Shown: piece by piece, positions 1 to 9,599 of the stretch | Position numbering within the stretch: position 1 is the first letter of the stretch | Layout: the number at the start of each line of letters is the position of its first letter | Source of the DNA: Mesostigma viride | Taxonomy: Eukaryota; Streptophyta; Mesostigmatophyceae; Mesostigmatales; Mesostigmataceae | Reading direction: 5' to 3' | NCBI GenBank assembly: GCA_009746045.1 | Contig: RPFO01000253.1 | Span: forward strand, 2,961,475 to 3,025,474 | Length of the DNA stretch: 64,000 nt | Translations under genes and position numbers: made by a program | Notes under the pieces: generated by a model | Seen by the model: the letters and a program-made list of their open reading frames with translations, nothing else | Told to the model about the DNA's origin: nothing | Databases searched by the model: none

Positions 1-7
1 GGCCAGC

Positions 8-1855
8 GTGCCGGTCTCATGCTTCAGTTCTTCAGCCGGGGCTGCACGCCTCAACCCTTCCGCGGCTGCGGGCGTGGTGGAGGTCAGCATGGTGGAGGTA
101 CGGGCGGCGGGCTCATCGGCGTGGGACAAGCATCGGACGGTGCTGCCCCAGCCAACGGCGAGCATTGCCAAGATGCGCACGCAGTGGTCGCTGGATGCTG
201 TGACGTCCACGCGGCAGCTGGCTATGCGCAAGCGGGTAACTGAAGCCGTCATCACCATTCCTCAGATGGCCAGCCATGGCCTCACTTTGCTGCAACCGGG
301 TGTCTCGGAGGCCCAAGGTAATTTTTCTGCTGCAATCTTACCGCAGGCCCCTGATTTTGCCAAGGGTGCGGTAGTGTTGGAACTGTTTGCGGGGATCGGA
401 GGGGGCATTGCAGGCTTTTTGGCCGCAGGCGGCGTGTGCCGTAAACTCATCGCGGTAGAGCCATCGCACAAGGCGCGTCAGGTGTACTTCAGTCACTGTG
501 GCGTGTTGTCGCGAGAGTATCCCGCGCAGTTTCCGCCATCAGCATGGCGTGACCCGTTTGGGGAATGTCCTCAAGATATCCGAGCCATCGGTGAGGTGCA
601 GGTGCAGCAGTTGTTGCGCAGGCATCATGCCATCGACTTGGTAATTGCGGGTTGGGAGTGCCAGGGCCTGAGCCAGGCAGGGCAAGGGCGGGGGCTAGCC
701 GATCCGCGTAGCGCGCTGTTCTGGGAACTGTTGCGTGTGGTGGGACTGTTGCAGTCGCGTCAGCCCCATCCGCCTGCGTATCTGTTTGAGAACGTTGTGG
801 CGGGTGACAGCCCACATCAGGCGGTGCGGGAGGACTGGGCTACAATCGTGGCACTCCTGGGGGAGCCCATCGTGTGTGACAACGCAGGGCTGGGTGGGCT
901 CACGCATCGTTTGCGTGCCTATTGGACCAACGTGGCGTGTGCGACCGATGTGCAGGCGGTCTTGGGGGCCGTAGCAAGGCAGCATCCGAGTGTGTCTGCG
1001 GAGGTAGCATTGCCTTCCCACCTAGTCACGCAGAAGGTGGATAGCGAGGATCGCCCACCGTATGCACGCGTCAACCGGGTCGGGAGCCCCATGTGTGCAC
1101 TGCCGACCCTGGTCAGTTACCAAGGGTCGACAGCATACCGTGATCGGGGTAAGGGTCTCGTTTGGGACACTACCACCGGTCTGTTGGTGCAGCCACCCGC
1201 AGAATTTCGTGAGGCCAGCATGGGTTTTCATGTCGGGGCCTCGGCGCTGCCGGGCGTGCTCGAGAGTGAGCGCTGGTCTTTGATAGGCCAGGCTATGTCG
1301 GTGTTGCAGGTCGGGTATGTGCTGCTTGCATCGGTTGCCGTGCGCCAGTCTGGGGGGGCGTCCCCAGCCAATCCGCCTCAGCAGGTTGAGGCGCGCGCAG
1401 CCAAACTGAAGCGCCCTGCAGCGACGGGGACTTCATCAGCATGGGGGTGGCGTCTGCGACAGGTGTGGACTATCATTCTCATGACCGCCCTGCTGACCAG
1501 CACCGTGCTGGCCGGCGAGCCCACGCTGCATCGGGTAATACACCGTGCGGCACGCGAGGCTCCGGCGGTGGGTGTCACACCAGGCGTGGCAGCCTTTTCC
1601 TTGTTCCACGACGATGCGGCTAGGGCGCCGCATCTTGAGGCACATGCGGTAGCTGTGGGTGATCCCGCGGATACGCACCCCTGGGCTATTGGCGAACACC
1701 TTTCTGATGCGCAGCGCTCAGCCATGCTAAAGTGGCTAGGCACTGCAAGGGGGGCCTTCGCTTTCACAAGTGATGAACTGGGGTGTTTCAATGGTGGGAC
1801 CATGCGTGTTCCATTGGACACTGACACCCTTTGTTCCGACGCCAGCATCGCCTGA
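8..1855 (+). CDS. Retrotransposon polyprotein, N-terminal part: C5 cytosine-specific DNA methyltransferase
   Basis: The frame is open back to base 2, so the true start is outside the window. Predicted activity is transfer of methyl from S-adenosylmethionine to C5 of cytosine. Visible motifs: I, LELFAGIGGG near residue 124; III, DIRAI near 190; IV, ECQGLS with candidate nucleophile Cys218; VI, FENV near 260; VIII, RLRAYW near 301; a target-recognition region; and an IGQAM motif X near 430. Motif IV reads ECQ instead of the usual PCQ. Residues from about 485 include a short hydrophobic stretch, and the last 70 residues resemble the segment preceding Ty3 reverse transcriptase. The frame stops at 1855 while the match continues in the -1 frame. 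Fusion to a retroelement is supported by this continuity; activity is inferred. Confidence 0.82.
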   Translation: MPVSCFSSSAGAARLNPSAAAGVVEVSMVEVRAAGSSAWDKHRTVLPQPTASIAKMRTQWSLDAVTSTRQLAMRKRVTEAVITIPQMASHGLTLLQPGVSEAQGNFSAAILPQAPDFAKGAVVLELFAGIGGGIAGFLAAGGVCRKLIAVEPSHKARQVYFSHCGVLSREYPAQFPPSAWRDPFGECPQDIRAIGEVQVQQLLRRHHAIDLVIAGWECQGLSQAGQGRGLADPRSALFWELLRVVGLLQSRQPHPPAYLFENVVAGDSPHQAVREDWATIVALLGEPIVCDNAGLGGLTHRLRAYWTNVACATDVQAVLGAVARQHPSVSAEVALPSHLVTQKVDSEDRPPYARVNRVGSPMCALPTLVSYQGSTAYRDRGKGLVWDTTTGLLVQPPAEFREASMGFHVGASALPGVLESERWSLIGQAMSVLQVGYVLLASVAVRQSGGASPANPPQQVEARAAKLKRPAATGTSSAWGWRLRQVWTIILMTALLTSTVLAGEPTLHRVIHRAAREAPAVGVTPGVAAFSLFHDDAARAPHLEAHAVAVGDPADTHPWAIGEHLSDAQRSAMLKWLGTARGAFAFTSDELGCFNGGTMRVPLDTDTLCSDASIA

Positions 1856-4800
1856 GTCAGGCCGAGTTGGATTTTGTAGCCGAGCAATGCAAGGAGTTAG
1901 AGGATGCCGGTATCATCAGGCAATCTTCCTCCAGCTATGCCGCTGCCGTTGTCGTTGCGCCCAAGAAGGACGCTATCACCGGGGCATGGACGGGTATGCG
2001 CATGGCCACCGATCTGCGGTTGCTGAATGCACACACACCCGTGGACCGTTACCCCATGCCACGTGTGGATGATGTCCTGGATAAGATATCTCCTCATGTG
2101 AAGTTTGTGTCCTCGCTGGACCTGCGTAGCGGCTTTCATCAGATCGCAGTTGCGCCGGAGGATCAGCGGAAGCTTGCATTCTGGGGGGGCGGCAATTTGT
2201 ATGAGTGGGTGCGCATGCCCTTTGGGCACCGCAACGCTAGTGCTGTTTTCCAACGAGCTATGGACAAAGTGCTTGCAGGTCTTCCTTTCGCCGCTTGTTA
2301 CATTGATGATGTAATCGTCTTTAGCGCGACATTTGAGGAGCACCTGGCGCACTTGGAGCAGGTTCGCTTGGCTCTCGAGGAGCATAATATGCGGCTGCAC
2401 CCTGAGAAGTGCAAGTTCGCCCAGCGGACCCTCTCATTCCTTGGTCATCAGATTGTGCCGGGTGGCCGGACGCCTGATGCCGCCAAGGTCGAATCCATTG
2501 TGCAGGCCGCCGTACCCACGGATGTCTCAGGGGTGCGGGCGTATTTGGGTTTGGCTGGCTATTACCGAGGTTACATTGAGAACTTCAGCAGCAAGGTGAA
2601 GCCCTTGACCGAGTTACTCAAGAAGGGGTGCGTGTGGGCGTGGGGTCCCGCACAGCAACGCGCCATCGAGACAATCAAGCAGGAGCTCACGTCGGCCCCG
2701 ATTCTGCGCGCCCCTGACTATGCTTTGCCGTTTGTGTTATATACCGACTGGTCCAAGGTAGGACTGGGTGCGGTCTTGGCGCAAAAGGATGGTGATGGGC
2801 GCGAGCACGTTATTGCTTATGCTAGTCGCAGCAACAACCCAGCGGAGAGCCGGTATTCTTCCTATGAGGGGGAGGCACTGGCTGTGGTGTGGGCCATCAA
2901 GCACTTTCGCCCGTATTTAGTTGGGCGCGTGTTTACTCTGGTGACAGACCACCAGCCGCTTCAGTGGCTAATGACCAACACCAACCTGACGGGTAAGCTC
3001 GCCCGATGGGCCATGATTATCCAGGAGTACCACATGACCATTGTGCATCGGGCCGGCAAGGACCATGTCAACGCCGATGTGCTATCCCGATACGCCATGC
3101 CTACCACTGTTGACCACACTGGAGCCCGGGCCATGGGTGCCGAGGGCTCGTCGGGTTCTGTGGTCTTTGTGAACGCTGCTGGGTATGCGGCCGACGATGA
3201 GGAGGAGGCGTGGTGGCGCAGTGTCGAGTACTCTGTGGCGGACTTCGGCATCAGCGACGACCCGGTGCGGCCGTCGCCATTCACGCCATCCAAAGCTGTG
3301 TGCGCTATGGAAGAGGGTAGGTCTCTGTCCTTTGACATTGATCCTTCTCTGCAGCAGCTGATCGCTGTGCAGGCTCTCTTAGCGCGTAGCTCTCTTGCTG
3401 ATTGCTACACCGCTGATATCTGGCTAGATGGTCGAGTTTTGGAGCAAGTGCAGGGTGCTGTCTTGACTCCTACTCCAGTCGATTGGACTCCTGCTCAGAA
3501 GGCGACGGAGTTGAACAGGGTGCAGCACAGGGCTGCAACCTATGGTTGGGAAGATGGGGTTTTGTACAAGCTGTTGGGCAAGCGTAGGGTGGTCGTCCCA
3601 CCGCCTGACAAGCGCGTTGCTATAGTGCAGGCGTACCACGAGCGGTATGGTCACTTGGGTGGCAATCGCACGCTCAGCCTCGTACGGACCAGCTATTGGT
3701 GGAATAACATGCGACACACAGTGGCCCAGGTAGTGGCCAGCTGTGTCCCGTGTGCTCGAACCAAGGCTAACTTTAGCGCAGATCATGGTGCCAAGGAGCT
3801 GATGTCGCTTCCCATCAAGGGCTTGTTTTATCGCTGGCACGTCGATCTGTGCGGGCCGTTTCAGGAGAGCCCTGACGGCAACCTCTATGTCATGGTATGC
3901 GTGGAGAGCTTTAGCAAATGGGTTGAGTTGATCCCCATTGCTGACAAGCATGCCGCTACCACAGCGAAGCATTTTGCAGACATCATCACCAGGTTTGGGG
4001 CTCCCGCGGAGGTAGTCACGGACCAGGGTGGTGAGTTCAGGGGTGAGTTCCAGGAGTTGCTGGATGGATGTCTTATTGATCACCGTCGCACTTCTCGGGA
4101 GCATCCTCAGGCCAATGGTTTGGCTGAGAGATTGGTGCAGACCGTCAAGCAGGCGCTGCGCAAGTGGAGCCTGCAGGTGCCGGAGTCGGCCAGGTGGGAT
4201 CGCGAGTTGGCATGGATTGCCATGGGTTATCGCATGTCTCCCCAGGAGTCTCTCGCTACCTTCTCCCCGTATTTCCTTCTGTTCGGGCGTAATCCTCTTT
4301 TGCCTACGGAGGCACAGGTTGCGCACCCCGAACCCATGGCCTTCGACAACGCTCAGCAATTTTTGGTTGAGGTGCTGGCCAGGGCAGAGACTTTTAAGAA
4401 GGTCATGCCCATCGCGATGAACAACTTGTTCATTGCTCAGCACAGGGACTCCCTGCGTTACGCTCAGCGCCGGGGGGGCGCATACATGGCTCGCCAGCTG
4501 CGGTTTAGGCCAGGGCAGTATGTTTTCCTGCGCACTCAGCTGAAGCACACTTTGGATGTGGAGGCGGGGCCCACCATTTTGCGCATTGTGGCTATCAAAC
4601 CATCGGGAGTGGCAATTTTGGAGGGCGCCGACGGGAGCCGTACGACAGACAACCTCAGCAATCTCAGTCCCTGCTCACTGCCCAATTTGGTCCACGACCT
4701 CCAACCGCACACATCTCGCCGAGTCAAGGACGCCCAGTGTCAGGTTTGTCACCGGGTCGATCAGGCGGAGTCCATGTTATTGTGTGATCAGTGTAACTGT

Positions 4801-4950
4801 GGTTGGCACATGCAGTGCTTGCAGCCCGTGGTCACCAGCATTCCGGAGGGGGATTGGTTTTGTCCAGTGTGCACCGCTGCGCAGTTTACCTCCCGCAGCT
4901 TGACTGCGGTCACCGCTGCCCTTGTCTTGGTACGATCGCTGTCTTCGTGA
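1831..4950 (+). CDS. pol: Ty3/gypsy Pol: reverse transcriptase, RNase H, integrase, C-terminal PHD finger
   Basis: About 1039 residues, entered from the methyltransferase frame by a -1 displacement near 1828; no ATG precedes the first RT residues. RT catalytic motif YIDDVIVF lies at about residue 156. RNase H follows near 300, with TDWSK where many relatives have TDASK, and a later TDHQPLQW. The integrase HHCC zinc region is near 605-645, and the DDE residues lie in HVDLCGPF (about 670), VVTDQGGEF (728) and NGLAERL (763). Residues 969-1024 form a C4HC3 PHD finger (CQVC, LLCDQC, GWHMQC, FCPVC), occupying the place where chromoviruses carry a chromodomain. PHD fingers bind histone H3 tails, so a role in targeting integration is plausible but inferred. 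The frame ends 31 bases before the 3' LTR. Confidence 0.9.
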   Translation: MFRRQHRLSQAELDFVAEQCKELEDAGIIRQSSSSYAAAVVVAPKKDAITGAWTGMRMATDLRLLNAHTPVDRYPMPRVDDVLDKISPHVKFVSSLDLRSGFHQIAVAPEDQRKLAFWGGGNLYEWVRMPFGHRNASAVFQRAMDKVLAGLPFAACYIDDVIVFSATFEEHLAHLEQVRLALEEHNMRLHPEKCKFAQRTLSFLGHQIVPGGRTPDAAKVESIVQAAVPTDVSGVRAYLGLAGYYRGYIENFSSKVKPLTELLKKGCVWAWGPAQQRAIETIKQELTSAPILRAPDYALPFVLYTDWSKVGLGAVLAQKDGDGREHVIAYASRSNNPAESRYSSYEGEALAVVWAIKHFRPYLVGRVFTLVTDHQPLQWLMTNTNLTGKLARWAMIIQEYHMTIVHRAGKDHVNADVLSRYAMPTTVDHTGARAMGAEGSSGSVVFVNAAGYAADDEEEAWWRSVEYSVADFGISDDPVRPSPFTPSKAVCAMEEGRSLSFDIDPSLQQLIAVQALLARSSLADCYTADIWLDGRVLEQVQGAVLTPTPVDWTPAQKATELNRVQHRAATYGWEDGVLYKLLGKRRVVVPPPDKRVAIVQAYHERYGHLGGNRTLSLVRTSYWWNNMRHTVAQVVASCVPCARTKANFSADHGAKELMSLPIKGLFYRWHVDLCGPFQESPDGNLYVMVCVESFSKWVELIPIADKHAATTAKHFADIITRFGAPAEVVTDQGGEFRGEFQELLDGCLIDHRRTSREHPQANGLAERLVQTVKQALRKWSLQVPESARWDRELAWIAMGYRMSPQESLATFSPYFLLFGRNPLLPTEAQVAHPEPMAFDNAQQFLVEVLARAETFKKVMPIAMNNLFIAQHRDSLRYAQRRGGAYMARQLRFRPGQYVFLRTQLKHTLDVEAGPTILRIVAIKPSGVAILEGADGSRTTDNLSNLSPCSLPNLVHDLQPHTSRRVKDAQCQVCHRVDQAESMLLCDQCNCGWHMQCLQPVVTSIPEGDWFCPVCTAAQFTSRSLTAVTAALVLVRSLSS

Positions 4951-4967
4951 TGGGGCCGGTCGCCAGC

Positions 4968-4978
4968 GAGGGGGGGAA
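4968..4978 (+). other. Polypurine tract of the methyltransferase Ty3 element
   Basis: An uninterrupted purine run, GAGGGGGGGAA, lies a few bases before the TGGGACAGG start of the LTR. This is the expected position of the plus-strand primer. Confidence 0.65.
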
Positions 4979-4981
4979 TCA

Positions 4982-6261
4982 TGGGACAGGTCCTCGCCCA
5001 CCCCACAGGGCATGCAGTTAAGGCAGGCACATCAGCTCAGCTCATTTGGGTTTTACCAAATTAAGCTGAGTGGCCAGCCGCCATGGTGGCGCCGGAGATT
5101 GTGGCACGCAGACGCGACAGCTGTCACGGACGCGCGCTATGTCATCCGGGCGCCCACTATGCACAAGACCGGTGACGTGCGCAAGGAATTTGTCTTCTAC
5201 GCATTTTCGACAAAGGCTAGTGACCGGGGGGGACACTAGCACTTGCAGCATAAGAGCGGACGAAAGTGTACGTGCACGCGCGCCGGGCCAGGCACAGCTG
5301 GGCGCGCAGCACTGACTTGAGCGGACGGCAGCACAAGTGTGCAGCGTCGAGAGGATCATACGCGTGTTAGTGGACAGCTGGAGCTGAAGCTGGACTGCTG
5401 GACTTCAACAGCGCCGAGGCTATTGACAGGCCAGGTGTCTTTGTGGTGTAGAATAGCGGGTCAACGTTATGAGGACTGGACAGAAAATGGAAAAGGACAA
5501 TTTGCGGTGCGGAGCCAGATCGCTGGAATGAATGCGAAATCGCTGGCAGCCCTAAAAAGGGATTTCTTCTAGAAAGGAACGATTAGACGCAATGTTTGCT
5601 GGGCCACTCACACGCAAGGTGTGAGCGTGCAGATTGTCTGAAGGATATTATGCTTCGACCTTGCTGGACGTGACTCAATGTCGGACATTCCCAGGGACAG
5701 AAATGCCGGAGCCTCTAGGAGATGAGATCGGCAACAGGGTAGCAATTTAGATTTGTCGGGATGCCTTCCTGCTTTTGTTGGCATGTGTGGTAGAAAGCCA
5801 GGACGGCAACTGGAATGCGGTTTCTATTCGCATGGTTCAGGCAGCAAGATAGTTTTGGCATTCCTGGCTGGACTGACAAGTGTGGCGTGTGTCATGCGTG
5901 TGGCATGACGAATGGTTTGGTTCATAGTCGAAGAGGACTCTCACGCAGCGTGTAGTCTCTTCGAGTCTCTCGTTAGTGGCCTTCGTGTTTCTCCCTTTCC
6001 TTGGGAGCAAGGCCGGTAGCATGTCATGGAGCGCTGCCTAACTGCGGGCTCGTGAGCATGGAGTGCATCGATATTGAGACTATCAACGTGTTGTAATTGT
6101 ATTAACTTTCTCAATAAACTCCGCATGTGCGGCTTCATCATCAGACTGTGCAAAGTGTGTGTTTTGAAAGCATTATTCTATAGCAGGGGAGGCAATAAGG
6201 TGGTTATCAGGCACGAGGGACAGTTCCTTGTCCTCGGCTGAGAGCCCTCCTTTCTTTAATC
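4982..6261 (+). repeat. 3' LTR of the methyltransferase Ty3 element (1280 bp)
   Basis: Starts TGGGACAGG right after the polypurine tract and ends in CA at 6261, where the identical start sequence begins again. That spacing defines a 1280-bp TG...CA unit. An AATAAA signal near 6113 could serve in transcript 3'-end formation. No coding sequence is seen. The boundaries rest on the repeated start sequence because the 5' LTR is outside the window. Confidence 0.65.
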
Positions 6262-6400
6262 ATGGGACAGGTCCTCGCCCACCCCACAGGGCATGCAGTT
6301 AAGGCAGGCACATCAGCTCAGCTCATTTGGGTTTTACCAAATTAAGCTGAGTGGCCAGCCGCCATGGTGGCGCCGGAGATTGTGGCACGCAGACGCGACA
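6262..6400 (+). repeat. Truncated second LTR copy abutting the first
   Basis: These 139 bases repeat the first 139 bases of the LTR with no visible difference (TGGGACAGG through GCAGACGCGACAG). They are then cut off where family 1 non-LTR sequence begins. The two LTR units touch with no spacer, like a two-LTR junction. Confidence 0.75.
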
Positions 6401-9400
6401 GGGTGTACTCCATTCACGGGCGCGCTCAGCACGCGCGCGCCTGTGTTGCTCAACGGCCCCTCAACCGGCCAGCAGTCCCGGCCCCCTCCCCCCCTCCCGC
6501 CTCGGCTCCCACCGGCTCCCAGCCCCCGCCGCCCGACTACTCGGCCAGTTGGCGTTGGCTTGACACGGTTCCCTGGGATGCATGCGCCATCAACCCGACG
6601 TCTACCCTGACCGACCTCCCCCACCGCGCGCGTAGCCTTTTCGCGCAATGTGCAATCGCTTCTCTCCGGCGCATGCACGCCGCTCCGGACGACCCGCTTG
6701 GCTTTAAACTGCACATGGTGACCCCCCGCCTGCTCCTCACCCCTCTCGGGCGTGGTGTGCGCGGCCTCCAGGGTGCGGTTATTGCCCGTTGCCGACGCTT
6801 TCTGCAGGGGGACTGGGAGGGGCTGTTTGACGTGCCGCCCCCGCGCACGGCCCGGCTGTCGGGGGAGGTCAACTTCGAGCGGGTGGCCGCCGACGTCATC
6901 CGCCTCGTCCGCGAGGGGCAGCTCAGCCGGGCCATGACCCGCTTGGAAATGGCCAAGCTGGCCCCCGCCAATGCGGCTACCCTGGCGGCCTTGGAGGCTC
7001 TTCACCCTGCGGAGCCCGGATTCCAGCTGCCCGTGCCGGACCCCCTGCCGGCCCCCCTCCGGCTGGACCGCGACTGCTTCCTGGAGGTGATGCGTGCGGT
7101 CCCGCGGGCTTCCTCTACCGGGCCGTCGGGCTGGCGCTACGAGCACTTGGAGGTCCTGGTGGGGCATGGGGGCGAGGACATTCTCTTTGACACCCTCATT
7201 GACCTGGCGGCTGGTCGCGTTCCTCCCGCTGCGCGCGAGTGGTTAGCGGGCGCTCGCCTCCTCGCTCTGCTCAAGGGTGTCTTGCCCCCCCCGAGGGCAA
7301 GGTGCGCCCGATCGCCTGCGGTGAGGTGCTCCGCAAGCTCGTGGGCAAAGTGATCTGCCGCCAAAAGGCGCCCGAGCTCCGTGCCTTTTTCTGCCCGCCC
7401 CTCGCAGCGGGTGAGACCTCGGTGGCGGCCCAGCTGGGGGTGACGACTCCAGGCGGGGCGGATATCCTCATCCATTCGGTGCAGGCCTACCTCGAGGCCC
7501 ACCCCACCCACGCTGTCGTCAAGGTCGACTGCCACAACGCGTTCAACAGTCTGTCCCGCGCCAGCATGTTTGCGGCCGTCATGGAGTCCTTCGAGGACTT
7601 GTACGCTTGGACAGCCGTGTGCTACGGCCAGCCCGGCCAACTGGTTCACATCATGGAGGACGGCACTCGCGGCGGCCTGCTGTCGCGGACGGGCACCCAG
7701 CAAGGGGACCCCCTGGGACCCCTGTACTTTGCCGCCCCCCTCCAGGGTTGCCTCCAAGCGGTCCATGCTGCCCACCCGGCGGTCGCTATTCAGGCCTACT
7801 TGGATGATATCTACCTTCTGGGCCCTGTGCCGGACACCACCGCGGCTCTGCTGGCACTGCAGACCGCGGTGGCCGACATCAACCTCCAGTTGACCCTGGC
7901 CAAGTGCGCGGTGTACTCGCCCCAAGGTGATTGCTCCGGCTTTCCGCCCCAGCTCTTGGGCCGGGACGAGCGCCTCCATGGGTTGGATGTCCTCGGCGTT
8001 CCGGTTGGCGACCCCGCGTTTGTCATCGATGCTCTGCGGGCCGCCCTCGAGGCACGCACTGAGGTACTGCCCTTGATTGCGCGCCTTCATGATTCGCAGA
8101 CCAAGGGTCTGCTTCTGTGGTTTTGCGCTTACCCTCGCGTCGTTCACTGGCTCTGGGGCGCTCTTCCCGGGCTCAGGTCCGGCTGGCCGCCGAGGGCCAC
8201 GACGAACGCATCCAGTCGGCCTTGGCGCAGCTGGTCCCGGGCCCCGACCTCCCGCCACATGCTATTCGCATTGCCTCCCTGCCTGCACGGATGGGTGGCT
8301 GTGGTCTGACTCGTGCCGCCCGGCTGGCCCCAGCAGCATTTTTGGGCTCCGTCGCTCAGTCGTGGGCGGAAAGCTGCCGGCTCCTGCCCCTTTTGGCAAC
8401 GGCAGCGCCTGACCTCCTGGACCCCAGCAACCCCTTGCCCTTCGTCACTGCCATCCAGGAGGCCTATGCTGAGATCCAGCAGGCCTGTTCTCCCGTCCGT
8501 GCCGCTCAGGCGGTACAGCGCCACCTCCCTCGCGGCACTCCCTCGGTCGCCTCCGTTCAATCTCCCGCCGCATTCCCTGCTCGCGTCATCGATAAACACC
8601 AGAAAACCTACGCGGGTATTCTTCTGCACACGGCTGATTGGATTGCTCTTTTCGCGGACCTCAACGCCCAGGGACGTGCGTGGCTGTTCTCGCTTTCCTT
8701 GCGGAGTGTGGGCTCGGCGTACCTTCATGCTCTTCCCATGGCCCCCCCATTCGCCTTGGCTCCCAGCCACTATACTCGGTGGCGCTCCGGCACCAGCTAT
8801 TTGCCCCGCAGCCTCTTGTTCCGGCCGGGCGGCCTTGTGGTAGCTGTGGGCAGCCGCTGGATCCCACGGGGACTCACTACCTTTCCTGCATGGGGGGCCA
8901 ACAGAATCAGAATTGGTATTTGTATTTGCACACTGTCCTCCTGACGGTGGTGCTCGCCATGATTCGGTCGGTTTTCCCCCACGCGAACATCCGGTCCGAG
9001 GATGCGGATGGCGCTGCCTTCTATTCCCCCAACCACCGGCCTGACATCGTGGTGCTGGACTTTGAGGGGGTGGCCGGCATCTGCTTATCGACGTTTCGGT
9101 GGCGCGGCCCTTGGCTCTTAGCCACGTGGCTGGGGCCTCCCTCACGGCAGGTTACACGGCGGACCGGGCGGAGCGGGCCAAGCTCCTGGCCTACGGCGAC
9201 GTCGGGCACCATCGTGTGGTGCCCTTTGTCCTGGAGGAGTTTGGGGCTATGGGGCCCCTGACCTCCGCCTTCTTCAAGGAGTGTTGCCGGCTCCGGGAGG
9301 ACCGGCTGGACCTGGAGGGCCAGCGGGCCTCATGGTCGGCGCGGACCTGGACGTCATATTGGCGTCAGCGCTTGTCGGTGGCGCTGACTCGGGCCATGGC

Positions 9401-9588
9401 TGACATCATGCTCCGCCGTACGCGGGCTGATTTTGCGGTGCAGCAGGGTTATTAGGTTCCTCCCGTTAGGCGTTTCCATTGGTCTTATCGTAGTATAGAG
9501 ATTTGACATGGCTCTGTATAGAGGTTTATAGCTGGGCGTTTGCTTTGGTTTGAGTGATTTCACTCTGCTGTAAGTAATTATATTATTA
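6401..9588 (+). mobile_element. Family 1 non-LTR retrotransposon copy A, 5'-truncated and frameshifted
   Basis: Plus-strand relic starting inside the second N-terminal zinc finger (VYSIHGRAQ) and running through RT (RPIACGEVL, VDCHNAFNS, GTQQGDPLGP, AYLDDIYLL), the CCHC knuckle and the endonuclease (RPDIVVLDF). The frame stops at 9455 and a 3' UTR of about 130 bases follows. Compared with the copy at 47460-52563 it has several indels (for example near 8165, 8625 and 9068) that break the frame, so it is a dead copy. The 5' junction lies in LTR sequence and shares a base or two with it, as expected for 5' truncation during target-primed reverse transcription or for a later deletion. Confidence 0.85.
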
Positions 9589-9599
9589 AATATATATAT

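Larger units (their letters stand above)
1..6261 (+). mobile_element. Ty3/gypsy retrotransposon with fused C5 DNA methyltransferase (3' part)
   Basis: The window opens inside the coding region of an LTR retrotransposon. Order on the plus strand is C5 cytosine methyltransferase, reverse transcriptase, RNase H, integrase, PHD finger, polypurine tract, 3' LTR. RT-RH-IN order is diagnostic of Ty3/gypsy. The 5' LTR, any gag and the primer-binding site lie upstream of base 1. I see no aspartic protease motif (D-S/T-G-A) in the visible part, so it is either upstream or missing. A one-base frame displacement near 1828 separates the two reading frames in this copy. Confidence 0.85.

Noticed and set aside
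8..1855. Methyltransferase as bacterial contamination or a restriction-modification gene
   Set aside because: It reads directly into Ty3 RT with a one-base shift and there is no restriction enzyme. Eukaryotic elements continue on the same strand.
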